5,207 nucleotides of DNA, taken from positions 1 through 5,207 of the forward strand of contig CALPKO020000139.1 in the NCBI GenBank assembly GCA_943324165.2. The letters run 5' to 3'. Below, one piece after another: positions 1 through 5,207 of this stretch. A program made the translations under genes and the position numbers. The stretch's first letter is position 1, and each line of letters opens with the position of its first letter. The stretch is from Bdellovibrio sp. ZAP7 (GTDB lineage: Bacteria > Bacteroidota > Bacteroidia > Flavobacteriales > Flavobacteriaceae). The notes below the pieces were generated by a model. The model did not search any database. It saw only the letters and a list, made by a program, of their open reading frames with translations, and was not told the DNA's origin.

Positions 1-1260
1 ACGGTCATTTCTGCAATTGTCAACAATCTTATTGAAATTAATAAAAAATATGTTTTACTGGCACCGACAGGTCGCGCTGCAAAAGTAATTGCCAATTATT
101 CGCATAAACCAGCTTTTACAATTCACAAAAAAATTTACTTTCCTAAAAAGGCTAGTGGTGGAGGTGTGAATTTCATTTTACAACAAAACAAACATAAAAA
201 CACCTTTTTTATCGTCGATGAAGCGTCTATGATTTCTGATGTAAATTCAGAATCAAAAATGTACGAAAACGGTTCCTTGCTCGATGATTTGATTTCTTAT
301 ATATACAGCGGAACAAACTGTAAAATGATTCTAATTGGCGATACAGCGCAATTACCACCAGTAAATTTGGACATTTCGCCCGCACTAAATATCAATACTT
401 TATCGATGAATTATGATAAAGAAATTAAGCACATTGAACTTGATGAAGTGATGCGTCAGGAAGAAAAATCGGGTATTTTATTCAATGCAACAGTACTTCG
501 TGAGGTTTTAAAAGACGATTTTATAACCGAATTTAAGTTTAATTTAAAGGGTTTCAAAGATATTGTGCGTTTGACCGATGGATATGACATTCAAGATGCT
601 ATAAACGGTGCTTACAGTAATTATTCGATAGAAGATACTGCTTTTATTGTTCGTTCAAATAAACGTGCGAATCAATATAACCAACAAATTCGGTCGAAAA
701 TTCTCGATAAAGAAAGTGAGCTTTCATCAGGAGATTATTTGATGGTAGTTAAAAATAATTATTTTTGGTTAAATCAAACTGATGAAGCAGGTTTTATTGC
801 CAATGGTGACATAATTGAAGTTTTAGAAATTCGCAATATCAAAGAATTGTATGGTTTTAAATTTGCCAACGTAAAGATCAGAATGGTTGATTATCCGAAC
901 CAAAAACCCTTTGAAACAGTGCTTTTGATGGATACAATTGTAAGTGAATCGCCTTCATTGACATATGATGAGTCTAATAAACTTTATCAAGAAGTGATGA
1001 AAGATTATGAAGGTGAAACCAAATATAAAATGTTTCAAAAAGTCAAAGAAAATGAATACTTCAATGCCTTACAAGTCAAATTTTCTTATGCCATCACTTG
1101 CCACAAAAGCCAGGGCGGGCAATGGAACACTGTTTTTATTGAACAACCTTATTTGCCTGATGGAATAAATCGAGATTATATACGTTGGCTTTATACCGCC
1201 ATTACTCGTGCCAAAGACAAATTGTATTTAATTGGTTTTAATGATGATAGTTTTTTATAA
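1..1260 (+). CDS. RecD-like ATP-dependent DNA helicase (SF1), 5' end missing
   Basis: The frame is open from base 1, so this is the last 419 residues of a gene that starts before the window; the in-frame GTG at 166 is internal. SF1 helicase motifs appear in order, counted from the first visible residue: motif Ia LLAPTGRAAKV at 19-29, Walker B IVDEAS at about 71-76, motif III LIGDTAQLPPV at about 111-121, a conserved Arg-Gln (ELDEVMRQ, about 146-153), the UvrD_C_2-type TCHKSQGG at about 366-373, and motif VI YTAITRA ending near 404 with its arginine finger. The first residues (TVIS) resemble those that follow the Walker A GKT in this family, so perhaps 50 residues, including the ATP-binding loop, are missing. 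The family couples ATP hydrolysis to 5'-3' unwinding in DNA repair. Bacteroidota carry a short form of about 470 residues that lacks the N-terminal extension of RecD2; this fits from memory. No RecB or RecC partner is visible. The link to the fatty-acid genes downstream looks accidental. The family call is firm; the exact role is not. Confidence 0.93.
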   Translation, partial: TVISAIVNNLIEINKKYVLLAPTGRAAKVIANYSHKPAFTIHKKIYFPKKASGGGVNFILQQNKHKNTFFIVDEASMISDVNSESKMYENGSLLDDLISYIYSGTNCKMILIGDTAQLPPVNLDISPALNINTLSMNYDKEIKHIELDEVMRQEEKSGILFNATVLREVLKDDFITEFKFNLKGFKDIVRLTDGYDIQDAINGAYSNYSIEDTAFIVRSNKRANQYNQQIRSKILDKESELSSGDYLMVVKNNYFWLNQTDEAGFIANGDIIEVLEIRNIKELYGFKFANVKIRMVDYPNQKPFETVLLMDTIVSESPSLTYDESNKLYQEVMKDYEGETKYKMFQKVKENEYFNALQVKFSYAITCHKSQGGQWNTVFIEQPYLPDGINRDYIRWLYTAITRAKDKLYLIGFNDDSFL

Positions 1261-1485
1261 TCTAATTTCAGTTGCTATTAGTAATCATTTCCGACTATTT
1301 TTTAATTGAAAAAAAATGAAGAGTGGTGTTTTTCTTGATAGGTGTATTTGCAACTGAACTTCTAAAAATTTTAATAAACTCTTTTAAGTGTTTAAATTCT
1401 TGGCAGCAATTCAAAATACATTAAAAATTTATTTCGGCAGTGCCTTAAATTTATGCTTTCCGAAACACAAATTTAACATAAATAG
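1261..1485. other. Intergenic region after the helicase, no gene seen
   Basis: This A/T-rich stretch has no credible coding frame; the longest obvious ATG frame (near 1316) stops after 13 codons. Just after the helicase stop there is a weak inverted repeat, CTAAT (1262-1266) with ATTAG (1277-1281), and a T run at 1298-1303 lies 16 bases further on. This is too weak and too widely spaced to call a terminator with confidence. A perfect but purely A/T 8-bp inverted repeat, TTAAATTT (1445-1452) and AAATTTAA (1469-1476), lies upstream of the MarR promoter. It may be chance in such A/T-rich DNA. Any helicase transcript must end, or read through, within this stretch. Confidence 0.6.
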
Positions 1486-1500
1486 TATGCGCGCATAATA
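1483..1500. promoter_or_regulatory. Candidate MarR operator, palindrome TATGCGCGCATA
   Basis: Positions 1486-1497 form a perfect 12-bp palindrome, centred between 1491 and 1492. With one mismatched pair (1485/1498) it extends to 18 bp. Its GCGCGC core stands out in very A/T-rich surroundings. MarR-family dimers typically bind palindromes of about 16-20 bp near their own promoter. This one lies 36-53 bases upstream of the marR ATG and 10 bases upstream of the -7 element, where the -33 element would be expected. I therefore infer an autoregulatory operator that may also control the downstream fatty-acid genes. No second copy was seen in the other gaps of the window. The palindrome is directly visible; its function is inferred. 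Confidence 0.5.
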
Positions 1501-1509
1501 AATATTTTT

Positions 1510-1517
1510 TATCTTTG
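1510..1517 (+). promoter_or_regulatory. Bacteroidota-type -7 promoter element for the marR-fad operon
   Basis: TATCTTTG matches the Bacteroidota housekeeping -7 consensus TAnnTTTG exactly. Transcription would begin a few bases downstream, near 1522-1526, giving a short leader of roughly 10-14 bases before the ATG at 1536. No TTG-type -33 element is present at the usual spacing of 17-23 bases; that interval is occupied by the GC-rich palindrome at 1486-1497. The promoter may therefore be weak or regulated. No comparable element was found in the gaps before fadN or the thiolase, which supports a single transcript from here. Confidence 0.6.
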
Positions 1518-1535
1518 AAATCGATTGCGAAATTT

Positions 1536-1967
1536 ATGAAAGAAAAAACAATAGACTACATACTGAGAGCAACTTGGCAGGCCGTTGCAAGAATGTATAA
1601 CGAAGAGGCTTCCAAATTTGATGGTTCCATGGCAATTGGTTTTGCACTACTCAGTATTGATAAAGAGGAAGGAACCCCTTCAACCGCTATAAGTTCAAGA
1701 ATGGGAATGGAAGCAACGTCTTTGACTAGAACACTCAAAACTTTAGAAGAAAAGGGATTAATAATTAGAAAAAAAAATCCCGATGATGGTCGTGGCGTTT
1801 TGATTTACCTCACCGATTTTGGACGACAAATGCGAGCACAATCTAAAGATACAGTAATCAAGTTTAATGAAAGTATCCGCAAAAATATTTCCGAGGAAAA
1901 GATGAAAAACTTTATCGAGGTTTCAGAAATTATTAATGATTTGATTGCGGAGAAGAAAATTTTCTAG
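1536..1967 (+). CDS. MarR-family transcriptional regulator
   Basis: This 143-residue protein has the usual MarR length and layout: an N-terminal dimerisation helix, a winged helix-turn-helix in the middle, and a C-terminal helical dimerisation region. In ATG numbering, the helix-turn-helix spans about 48-76 (TPSTAISSRMGM, then recognition helix TSLTRTLKTLEEKGLI). The wing follows at about 81-93, with the DDGRG turn and LIYLT strand typical of the family's Asp-Arg signature. I prefer the ATG at 1536 over the in-frame TTG at 1515, because the TTG lies inside the -7 promoter element TATCTTTG and probably upstream of the transcript start. There is no Shine-Dalgarno sequence, as is normal for this phylum. 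The gene sits 99 bases ahead of fadN on the same strand, with no separate promoter evident for fadN. The inference is a local repressor of the beta-oxidation operon, possibly relieved by an acyl-CoA or fatty acid; the ligand cannot be read from the sequence. Confidence 0.9.
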   Translation: MKEKTIDYILRATWQAVARMYNEEASKFDGSMAIGFALLSIDKEEGTPSTAISSRMGMEATSLTRTLKTLEEKGLIIRKKNPDDGRGVLIYLTDFGRQMRAQSKDTVIKFNESIRKNISEEKMKNFIEVSEIINDLIAEKKIF

Positions 1968-1980
1968 AAAATAGAGGTAA

Positions 1981-2046
1981 GAAACAAGAACAAAGAAAAC
2001 TGTTTGCAACTAAGAGTATTAGCTCCTGCATCTCGGCTTTTGCTTC
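1981..2046. repeat. Degenerate inverted repeat in the marR-fadN gap
   Basis: A purine-rich tract GAAACAAGAACAAAGA (1981-1996) faces a pyrimidine-rich tract TCTCGGCTTTTGCTTC (2031-2046). They pair at 11 of 16 positions, or 12 with one G-U pair. The left tract matches the one after the fadN stop (4457-4474) at 16 of 18 bases over 1981-1998. The pairing alone is weak; the resemblance to the stronger copy downstream is what makes it worth noting. It could be a decayed copy of a dispersed intergenic repeat or an mRNA structure between cistrons. Confidence 0.35.
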
Positions 2047-2066
2047 AAAAAAACTATTAACAAAAC

Positions 2067-4457
2067 ATGAAAAGATTAATCAAGAAAGTGGCAGTAATTG
2101 GATCTGGAATCATGGGGTCTGGAATTGCTTGTCATTTTGCAAATATCGGCGTTGAAGTATTGCTTTTGGATATTACGCCTAATGCACTAAATGAAATCGA
2201 AGAAAAGAAAGGTTTAACGTTAGAATCTAAAATTGTTCGCAACCGATTGGTCAGCGATCATTTAGCGAACGCTTTAAAATCTAGTCCCTCACCAATTTAC
2301 AACCAAAAATTTGCTAGCCGAATCACCACCGGAAATACAACCGATGACATGGCTAAAATTGCCGATTATGATTGGATTATCGAAGTAGTGGTAGAACGAT
2401 TGGATACCAAGAAATTGGTGTTTGAACAAATTGAAAAATATAGAAAACCTGGTACATTGGTAACTTCAAATACTTCTGGTATTCCGATAAAATTCATGAG
2501 CGAAGGACGTAGTGATGATTTCCAGCAACATTTTTGTGGAACGCATTTTTTTAATCCAGCGCGTTATCTCAAACTATTCGAAATCATTCCAGGGCCACAA
2601 ACTTCTACAGAAGTTTTAGATTTCTTAACCAACTATGGTTCTCAATTTCTCGGAAAAACATCGGTTGTTGCCAAAGATACTCCGGCATTTATAGGAAACA
2701 GAATTGGGATCTTCGGCATTCAGAGTTTGTTTCACTTGGTTACAGAAATGGGTTTAACCGTTGAAGAAGTAGATAAGCTGACTGGTCCAGTTATTGGTCG
2801 TCCGAAATCTGCTACATTCAGAACCGTAGACGTTGTAGGATTAGATACATTGGTGCACGTTGCCAACGGAATTTATGAAAATTGTCCCAATGACGAATCA
2901 CATGAATTGTTTAAACTACCGACATTCATCAATAAAATGATGGAAAAAAAATGGTTGGGAAGCAAAACAGGTCAAGGCTTTTACAAAAAAGAAGGCAAAG
3001 AAATCCTAACTTTAGATTTAGACACTTTAGAATATAGAGCAGCGAAAAAAGCAAATTTCGCAACTTTAGAATTGACTAAAACCATTGACAAACCAATCAA
3101 CAGATTTAAAATTTTAGTGCAAGGAAAAGACAAAGCTGGCGAATTCTACAGAAAATCATTCTCGTCAATGTTTGCTTATGTTTCCAATAGAATTCCTGAA
3201 ATATCAGATGAATTATACAAAATTGATGATGCCATGAAAGCAGGTTTCGGATGGGAAAATGGGCCGTTCGAAATTTGGGATGCCATCGGGGTTGAAAATG
3301 GAATAGAGTTGATGAAAGCAGAAGGACACAAGCCAGCAGCTTGGGTTAACGAAATGCTAGCTTCTGGAACTACAAGTTTTTACACTGTAAAAGAAGGTGC
3401 TACTTATTACTATAACATTCCGAATAAAGTGCTTACAAAAGTTCCCGGACAAGATAGTTTCATCATCTTAAACAATATTCGTGAAAGCAAAAAAGTGTGG
3501 AGCAATTCTGGAGCTATTATTCAGGATTTAGGTGATGGTATTTTAAACATAGAATTCCAAAGCAAAATGAATACCATCGGTGGTGATGTTTTAGCTGCAA
3601 TTAATAAAGGAATTGATTTAGCCGAAAAAGAATACAATGGATTGGTTATCGGAAATCAAGGAGCCAATTTTACCGTCGGTGCCAATATTGGAATGATTTT
3701 TATGATGGCAGTCGAGCAAGAATACGAAGAGTTAAACATGGCAATCAAATATTTTCAGGATACCATGATGCGTGTTCGCTATTCTTCCACTCCAGTGATT
3801 GTCGCACCACACGGAATGACATTGGGTGGCGGTTGCGAAATGACCATGCACGCAGACAGAGTGGTTGCTGCAGCAGAAAGTTATATTGGTTTAGTTGAGT
3901 TTGGTGTTGGAGTAATTCCTGGAGGTGGTGGATCAAAAGAAATGGCATTACGCGCTTCCGATTTGTTCCATAAAAATGATGTTGAATTGAATGTTTTGCA
4001 AGAATATTTCTTAACCGTTGCAATGGCAAAAGTCTCTACATCGGCATATGAAGCTTTTGATACTGGGGTTTTACAAAAAGGAAAAGATATTGTAGTCGTA
4101 AACAAAGACCGTCAAATTGCAGTAGCTAAGCAAATCGCATTGCAAATGGCAGAACAAGGCTATACTCAACCTATTCAACGCACGGATGTAAAAGTCCTTG
4201 GAAAGCAAGCGCTGGGAATGTTTTTAGTCGGAACAAATCAGATGGTCGCTGGAAAATACATTTCAGAACACGATTTGAAAATTGCCAACAAATTGGCTTA
4301 TGTGATGGCTGGAGGCGATTTATCAGAACCAACTTTAGTAAGTGAACAATATTTATTGGATTTAGAACGTGAAGCCTTCTTAAGTTTGTGTACGGAGCGA
4401 AAAACATTGGAAAGAATTCAGTTTATGTTGACAAAAGGGAAACCGTTGAGAAATTAG
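2067..4457 (+). CDS. fadN: 3-hydroxyacyl-CoA dehydrogenase/enoyl-CoA hydratase fusion (FadN-like)
   Basis: This 796-residue cytoplasmic enzyme should carry two consecutive beta-oxidation steps: hydration of trans-2-enoyl-CoA and NAD-dependent oxidation of the 3-hydroxyacyl-CoA. The dehydrogenase comes first: a Rossmann motif GSGIMGSG (Gly12, Gly14, Gly17), Asp35 at the end of the second strand, SNTS at 134-137, and the catalytic His160 in GTHFFNPARYLKLFEI with its partner Glu172. Asn211 in FIGNRIG opens the dehydrogenase C-terminal domain (about 206-307), which ends in KTGQGFYKK. A second copy of that domain spans about 345-430 (GFGWENGPFEIWD at 393-405). The hydratase/crotonase domain follows at about 490-680: an oxyanion-hole segment FTVGANIG (535-542), then TLGGGCE with Glu591 and LVEFGVG with Glu611. 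These correspond to the two catalytic glutamates of mitochondrial crotonase (144 and 164) with the same 20-residue spacing, so both activities look intact. Dehydrogenase-first order and length match Bacillus FadN (about 790 residues), not E. coli FadB. The ATG at 2067 follows an A-rich stretch without a Shine-Dalgarno sequence. The 3' neighbour is the thiolase for the next step. Confidence 0.94.
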   Translation: MKRLIKKVAVIGSGIMGSGIACHFANIGVEVLLLDITPNALNEIEEKKGLTLESKIVRNRLVSDHLANALKSSPSPIYNQKFASRITTGNTTDDMAKIADYDWIIEVVVERLDTKKLVFEQIEKYRKPGTLVTSNTSGIPIKFMSEGRSDDFQQHFCGTHFFNPARYLKLFEIIPGPQTSTEVLDFLTNYGSQFLGKTSVVAKDTPAFIGNRIGIFGIQSLFHLVTEMGLTVEEVDKLTGPVIGRPKSATFRTVDVVGLDTLVHVANGIYENCPNDESHELFKLPTFINKMMEKKWLGSKTGQGFYKKEGKEILTLDLDTLEYRAAKKANFATLELTKTIDKPINRFKILVQGKDKAGEFYRKSFSSMFAYVSNRIPEISDELYKIDDAMKAGFGWENGPFEIWDAIGVENGIELMKAEGHKPAAWVNEMLASGTTSFYTVKEGATYYYNIPNKVLTKVPGQDSFIILNNIRESKKVWSNSGAIIQDLGDGILNIEFQSKMNTIGGDVLAAINKGIDLAEKEYNGLVIGNQGANFTVGANIGMIFMMAVEQEYEELNMAIKYFQDTMMRVRYSSTPVIVAPHGMTLGGGCEMTMHADRVVAAAESYIGLVEFGVGVIPGGGGSKEMALRASDLFHKNDVELNVLQEYFLTVAMAKVSTSAYEAFDTGVLQKGKDIVVVNKDRQIAVAKQIALQMAEQGYTQPIQRTDVKVLGKQALGMFLVGTNQMVAGKYISEHDLKIANKLAYVMAGGDLSEPTLVSEQYLLDLEREAFLSLCTERKTLERIQFMLTKGKPLRN

Positions 4458-4528
4458 AAACAAGAAGAAAGAAGAAAGATAGAAACCGTCTTTTAACGGA
4501 GTGTTCTTAATTCTTGCTTCTTTCCTCT
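4457..4528. repeat. Intergenic inverted repeat between fadN and the thiolase
   Basis: The purine tract AGAAGAAAGAAGAAAGA (4463-4479) pairs with the pyrimidine tract TCTTGCTTCTTTCCTCT (4512-4528) at 15 of 17 positions, around a 32-base loop. The loop holds a small hairpin, CCGT (4486-4489) with ACGG (4496-4499). The left tract begins at the last base of the fadN stop codon, and the right one ends 14 bases before the thiolase ATG, so the element fills the whole gap. The upstream gap carries a weaker version. No T run follows directly, so a classical terminator is unlikely. A dispersed intergenic repeat or an inter-cistron mRNA structure affecting stability or translation is more plausible. Confidence 0.5.
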
Positions 4529-4542
4529 CAAAAATAAGAAAA

Positions 4543-5207
4543 ATGAAAACAGCATATATAGTAAAAGCATACAGAACGGCCGTTGGAAAAGCTCCAAAAG
4601 GAGTTTTCAGATTTAAAAGACCTGACGAATTAGCTGCCGAAACCATCCAGTTTTTGATGAATGAATTGCCTGATTTCGACAAAAAAAGAATCGACGATGT
4701 TATGGTTGGAAACGCTATGCCAGAAGCAGAGCAAGGTTTAAATGTGGGACGATTAATTTCCCTAATGGGATTGAAAGTAACCGATGTTCCTGGAGTTACA
4801 GTAAACAGATATTGTGCTTCTGGACTCGAAACCATTGGAATGGCTACCGCTAAAATCCAAAGCGGAATGGCAGATTGTATCATTGCAGGCGGAGCAGAAA
4901 GCATGAGTTTTATCCCAATGGGAGGATATAAACCAACGCCCGATTACGCTGTGGCAAAAAATGGAAACGAAGATTATTATTGGGGCATGGGATTAACCGC
5001 AGAAGCTGTTGCAAAACAATTCAATATTTCTCGTGAAGATCAAGATGAATTTGCTTTCAATTCACATCAAAAAGCTTTAAAAGCCCAAGCCGAAGGTAAA
5101 TTTGACAAACAAATTGTTCCTATTACCGTGGAGCAGACTTTCATTAATGAAAATGGTAAAAAGGAAACTAAATCATACATAGTAAGCAAAGATGAAGGCC
5201 CAAGAGC
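4543..5207 (+). CDS. fadA: Acetyl-CoA acyltransferase (thiolase), 3' end missing
   Basis: The window holds the first 221 residues of a thiolase, about 55% of the usual 390-400. It should cleave 3-ketoacyl-CoA with CoA to acetyl-CoA and an acyl-CoA two carbons shorter, the last step of the beta-oxidation round served by the fusion enzyme upstream. The N-terminal thiolase domain is clear: AYRTAVGK at 9-16, VGNAMPEAEQGLNVGR at 55-70, the acyl-accepting nucleophile Cys91 in VNRYCASGLETI, and AGGAESMS at 115-122. The stretch MGLTAEAVAKQFNISRE (149-165) with the following DQDEFAFNSHQKA is also characteristic. The second-half His and Cys acid/base residues lie beyond the window. The ATG at 4543 is the natural start, since MKTAYIVKAYRTA aligns with known thiolase N-termini; it is preceded by an A-rich stretch without a Shine-Dalgarno sequence. 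The gene lies 85 bases after fadN and is probably cotranscribed. A degradative FadA type is favoured over a biosynthetic acetoacetyl-CoA thiolase by its context. Confidence 0.95.
   Translation, partial: MKTAYIVKAYRTAVGKAPKGVFRFKRPDELAAETIQFLMNELPDFDKKRIDDVMVGNAMPEAEQGLNVGRLISLMGLKVTDVPGVTVNRYCASGLETIGMATAKIQSGMADCIIAGGAESMSFIPMGGYKPTPDYAVAKNGNEDYYWGMGLTAEAVAKQFNISREDQDEFAFNSHQKALKAQAEGKFDKQIVPITVEQTFINENGKKETKSYIVSKDEGPR

Noticed and set aside
1262..1304. Possible intrinsic terminator after the helicase
   Set aside because: The stem is only five A/T-rich pairs around a 10-base loop, and the T run is 16 bases beyond it.
1343..1350. Possible earlier promoter for marR, TGTATTTG
   Set aside because: It misses the key A of the -7 consensus and has no TTG at the proper distance upstream; the exact match at 1510-1517 is better placed.
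1468..1475. Minus-strand match to TAnnTTTG (TAAATTTG) in the gap upstream of marR
   Set aside because: There is no minus-strand gene for it to serve within the gap, and an 8-mer this A/T-rich is expected by chance.
1445..1476. Perfect 8-bp inverted repeat TTAAATTT/AAATTTAA as a second operator
   Set aside because: It is made only of A and T in very A/T-rich DNA, has a 16-base spacer, and bears no resemblance to the GC-core palindrome; chance is a fair explanation.
1347..2011. Nine-base direct repeat TTTGCAACT at 1347-1355 and 2003-2011
   Set aside because: One short match between two gaps has a chance probability of roughly one in ten, and the flanking bases do not extend it.
4380..4904. 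Long open frame on the minus strand (174 codons) across the fadN end and the thiolase start
   Set aside because: It lies antisense to two strongly supported genes and an intergenic repeat, and its translation shows no recognisable domain. The other minus-strand frames within marR and fadN are shadows for the same reason.

Overview
The window looks like a piece of a low-GC chromosome from the Bacteroidota, most likely a Flavobacterium-like member of the Flavobacteriia. The signs are strong A/T bias, start codons without Shine-Dalgarno sequences but with A-rich upstream stretches, a TAnnTTTG-type -7 promoter element, and protein sequences typical of that group. All real genes lie on the + strand.

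Layout. Positions 1-1260 are the 3' part of a short RecD-like superfamily 1 DNA helicase. Its Walker A motif is just outside the window. A gap of about 275 bases follows; it has no gene, but its right end carries a perfect 12-bp palindrome and a TATCTTTG promoter element. Next comes a MarR-family regulator (1536-1967), then a fused 3-hydroxyacyl-CoA dehydrogenase/enoyl-CoA hydratase (2067-4457, FadN-like), then the first 221 codons of an acyl-CoA thiolase (4543 to the window end, FadA-like). The two gaps around the fusion gene (99 and 85 bases) share a purine-rich tract just after the upstream stop codon and a pyrimidine-rich tract just before the next start, forming imperfect inverted repeats.

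How the genes work together. FadN carries two successive beta-oxidation steps (hydration of enoyl-CoA and NAD-dependent oxidation of 3-hydroxyacyl-CoA). The thiolase does the third, cleaving 3-ketoacyl-CoA to acetyl-CoA and a shortened acyl-CoA. The MarR protein, encoded first and apparently in the same transcription unit, is the obvious candidate regulator. The palindrome lies where the -33 promoter element would be expected, so autoregulation by repression is a reasonable hypothesis. The operon probably continues past the window, with an acyl-CoA dehydrogenase as the likely missing enzyme. The helicase upstream seems unrelated.

I found no undescribed multi-gene system, mobile element, CRISPR array or RNA gene. 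The points worth a second look are the MarR operator/promoter arrangement and the paired intergenic inverted repeats.
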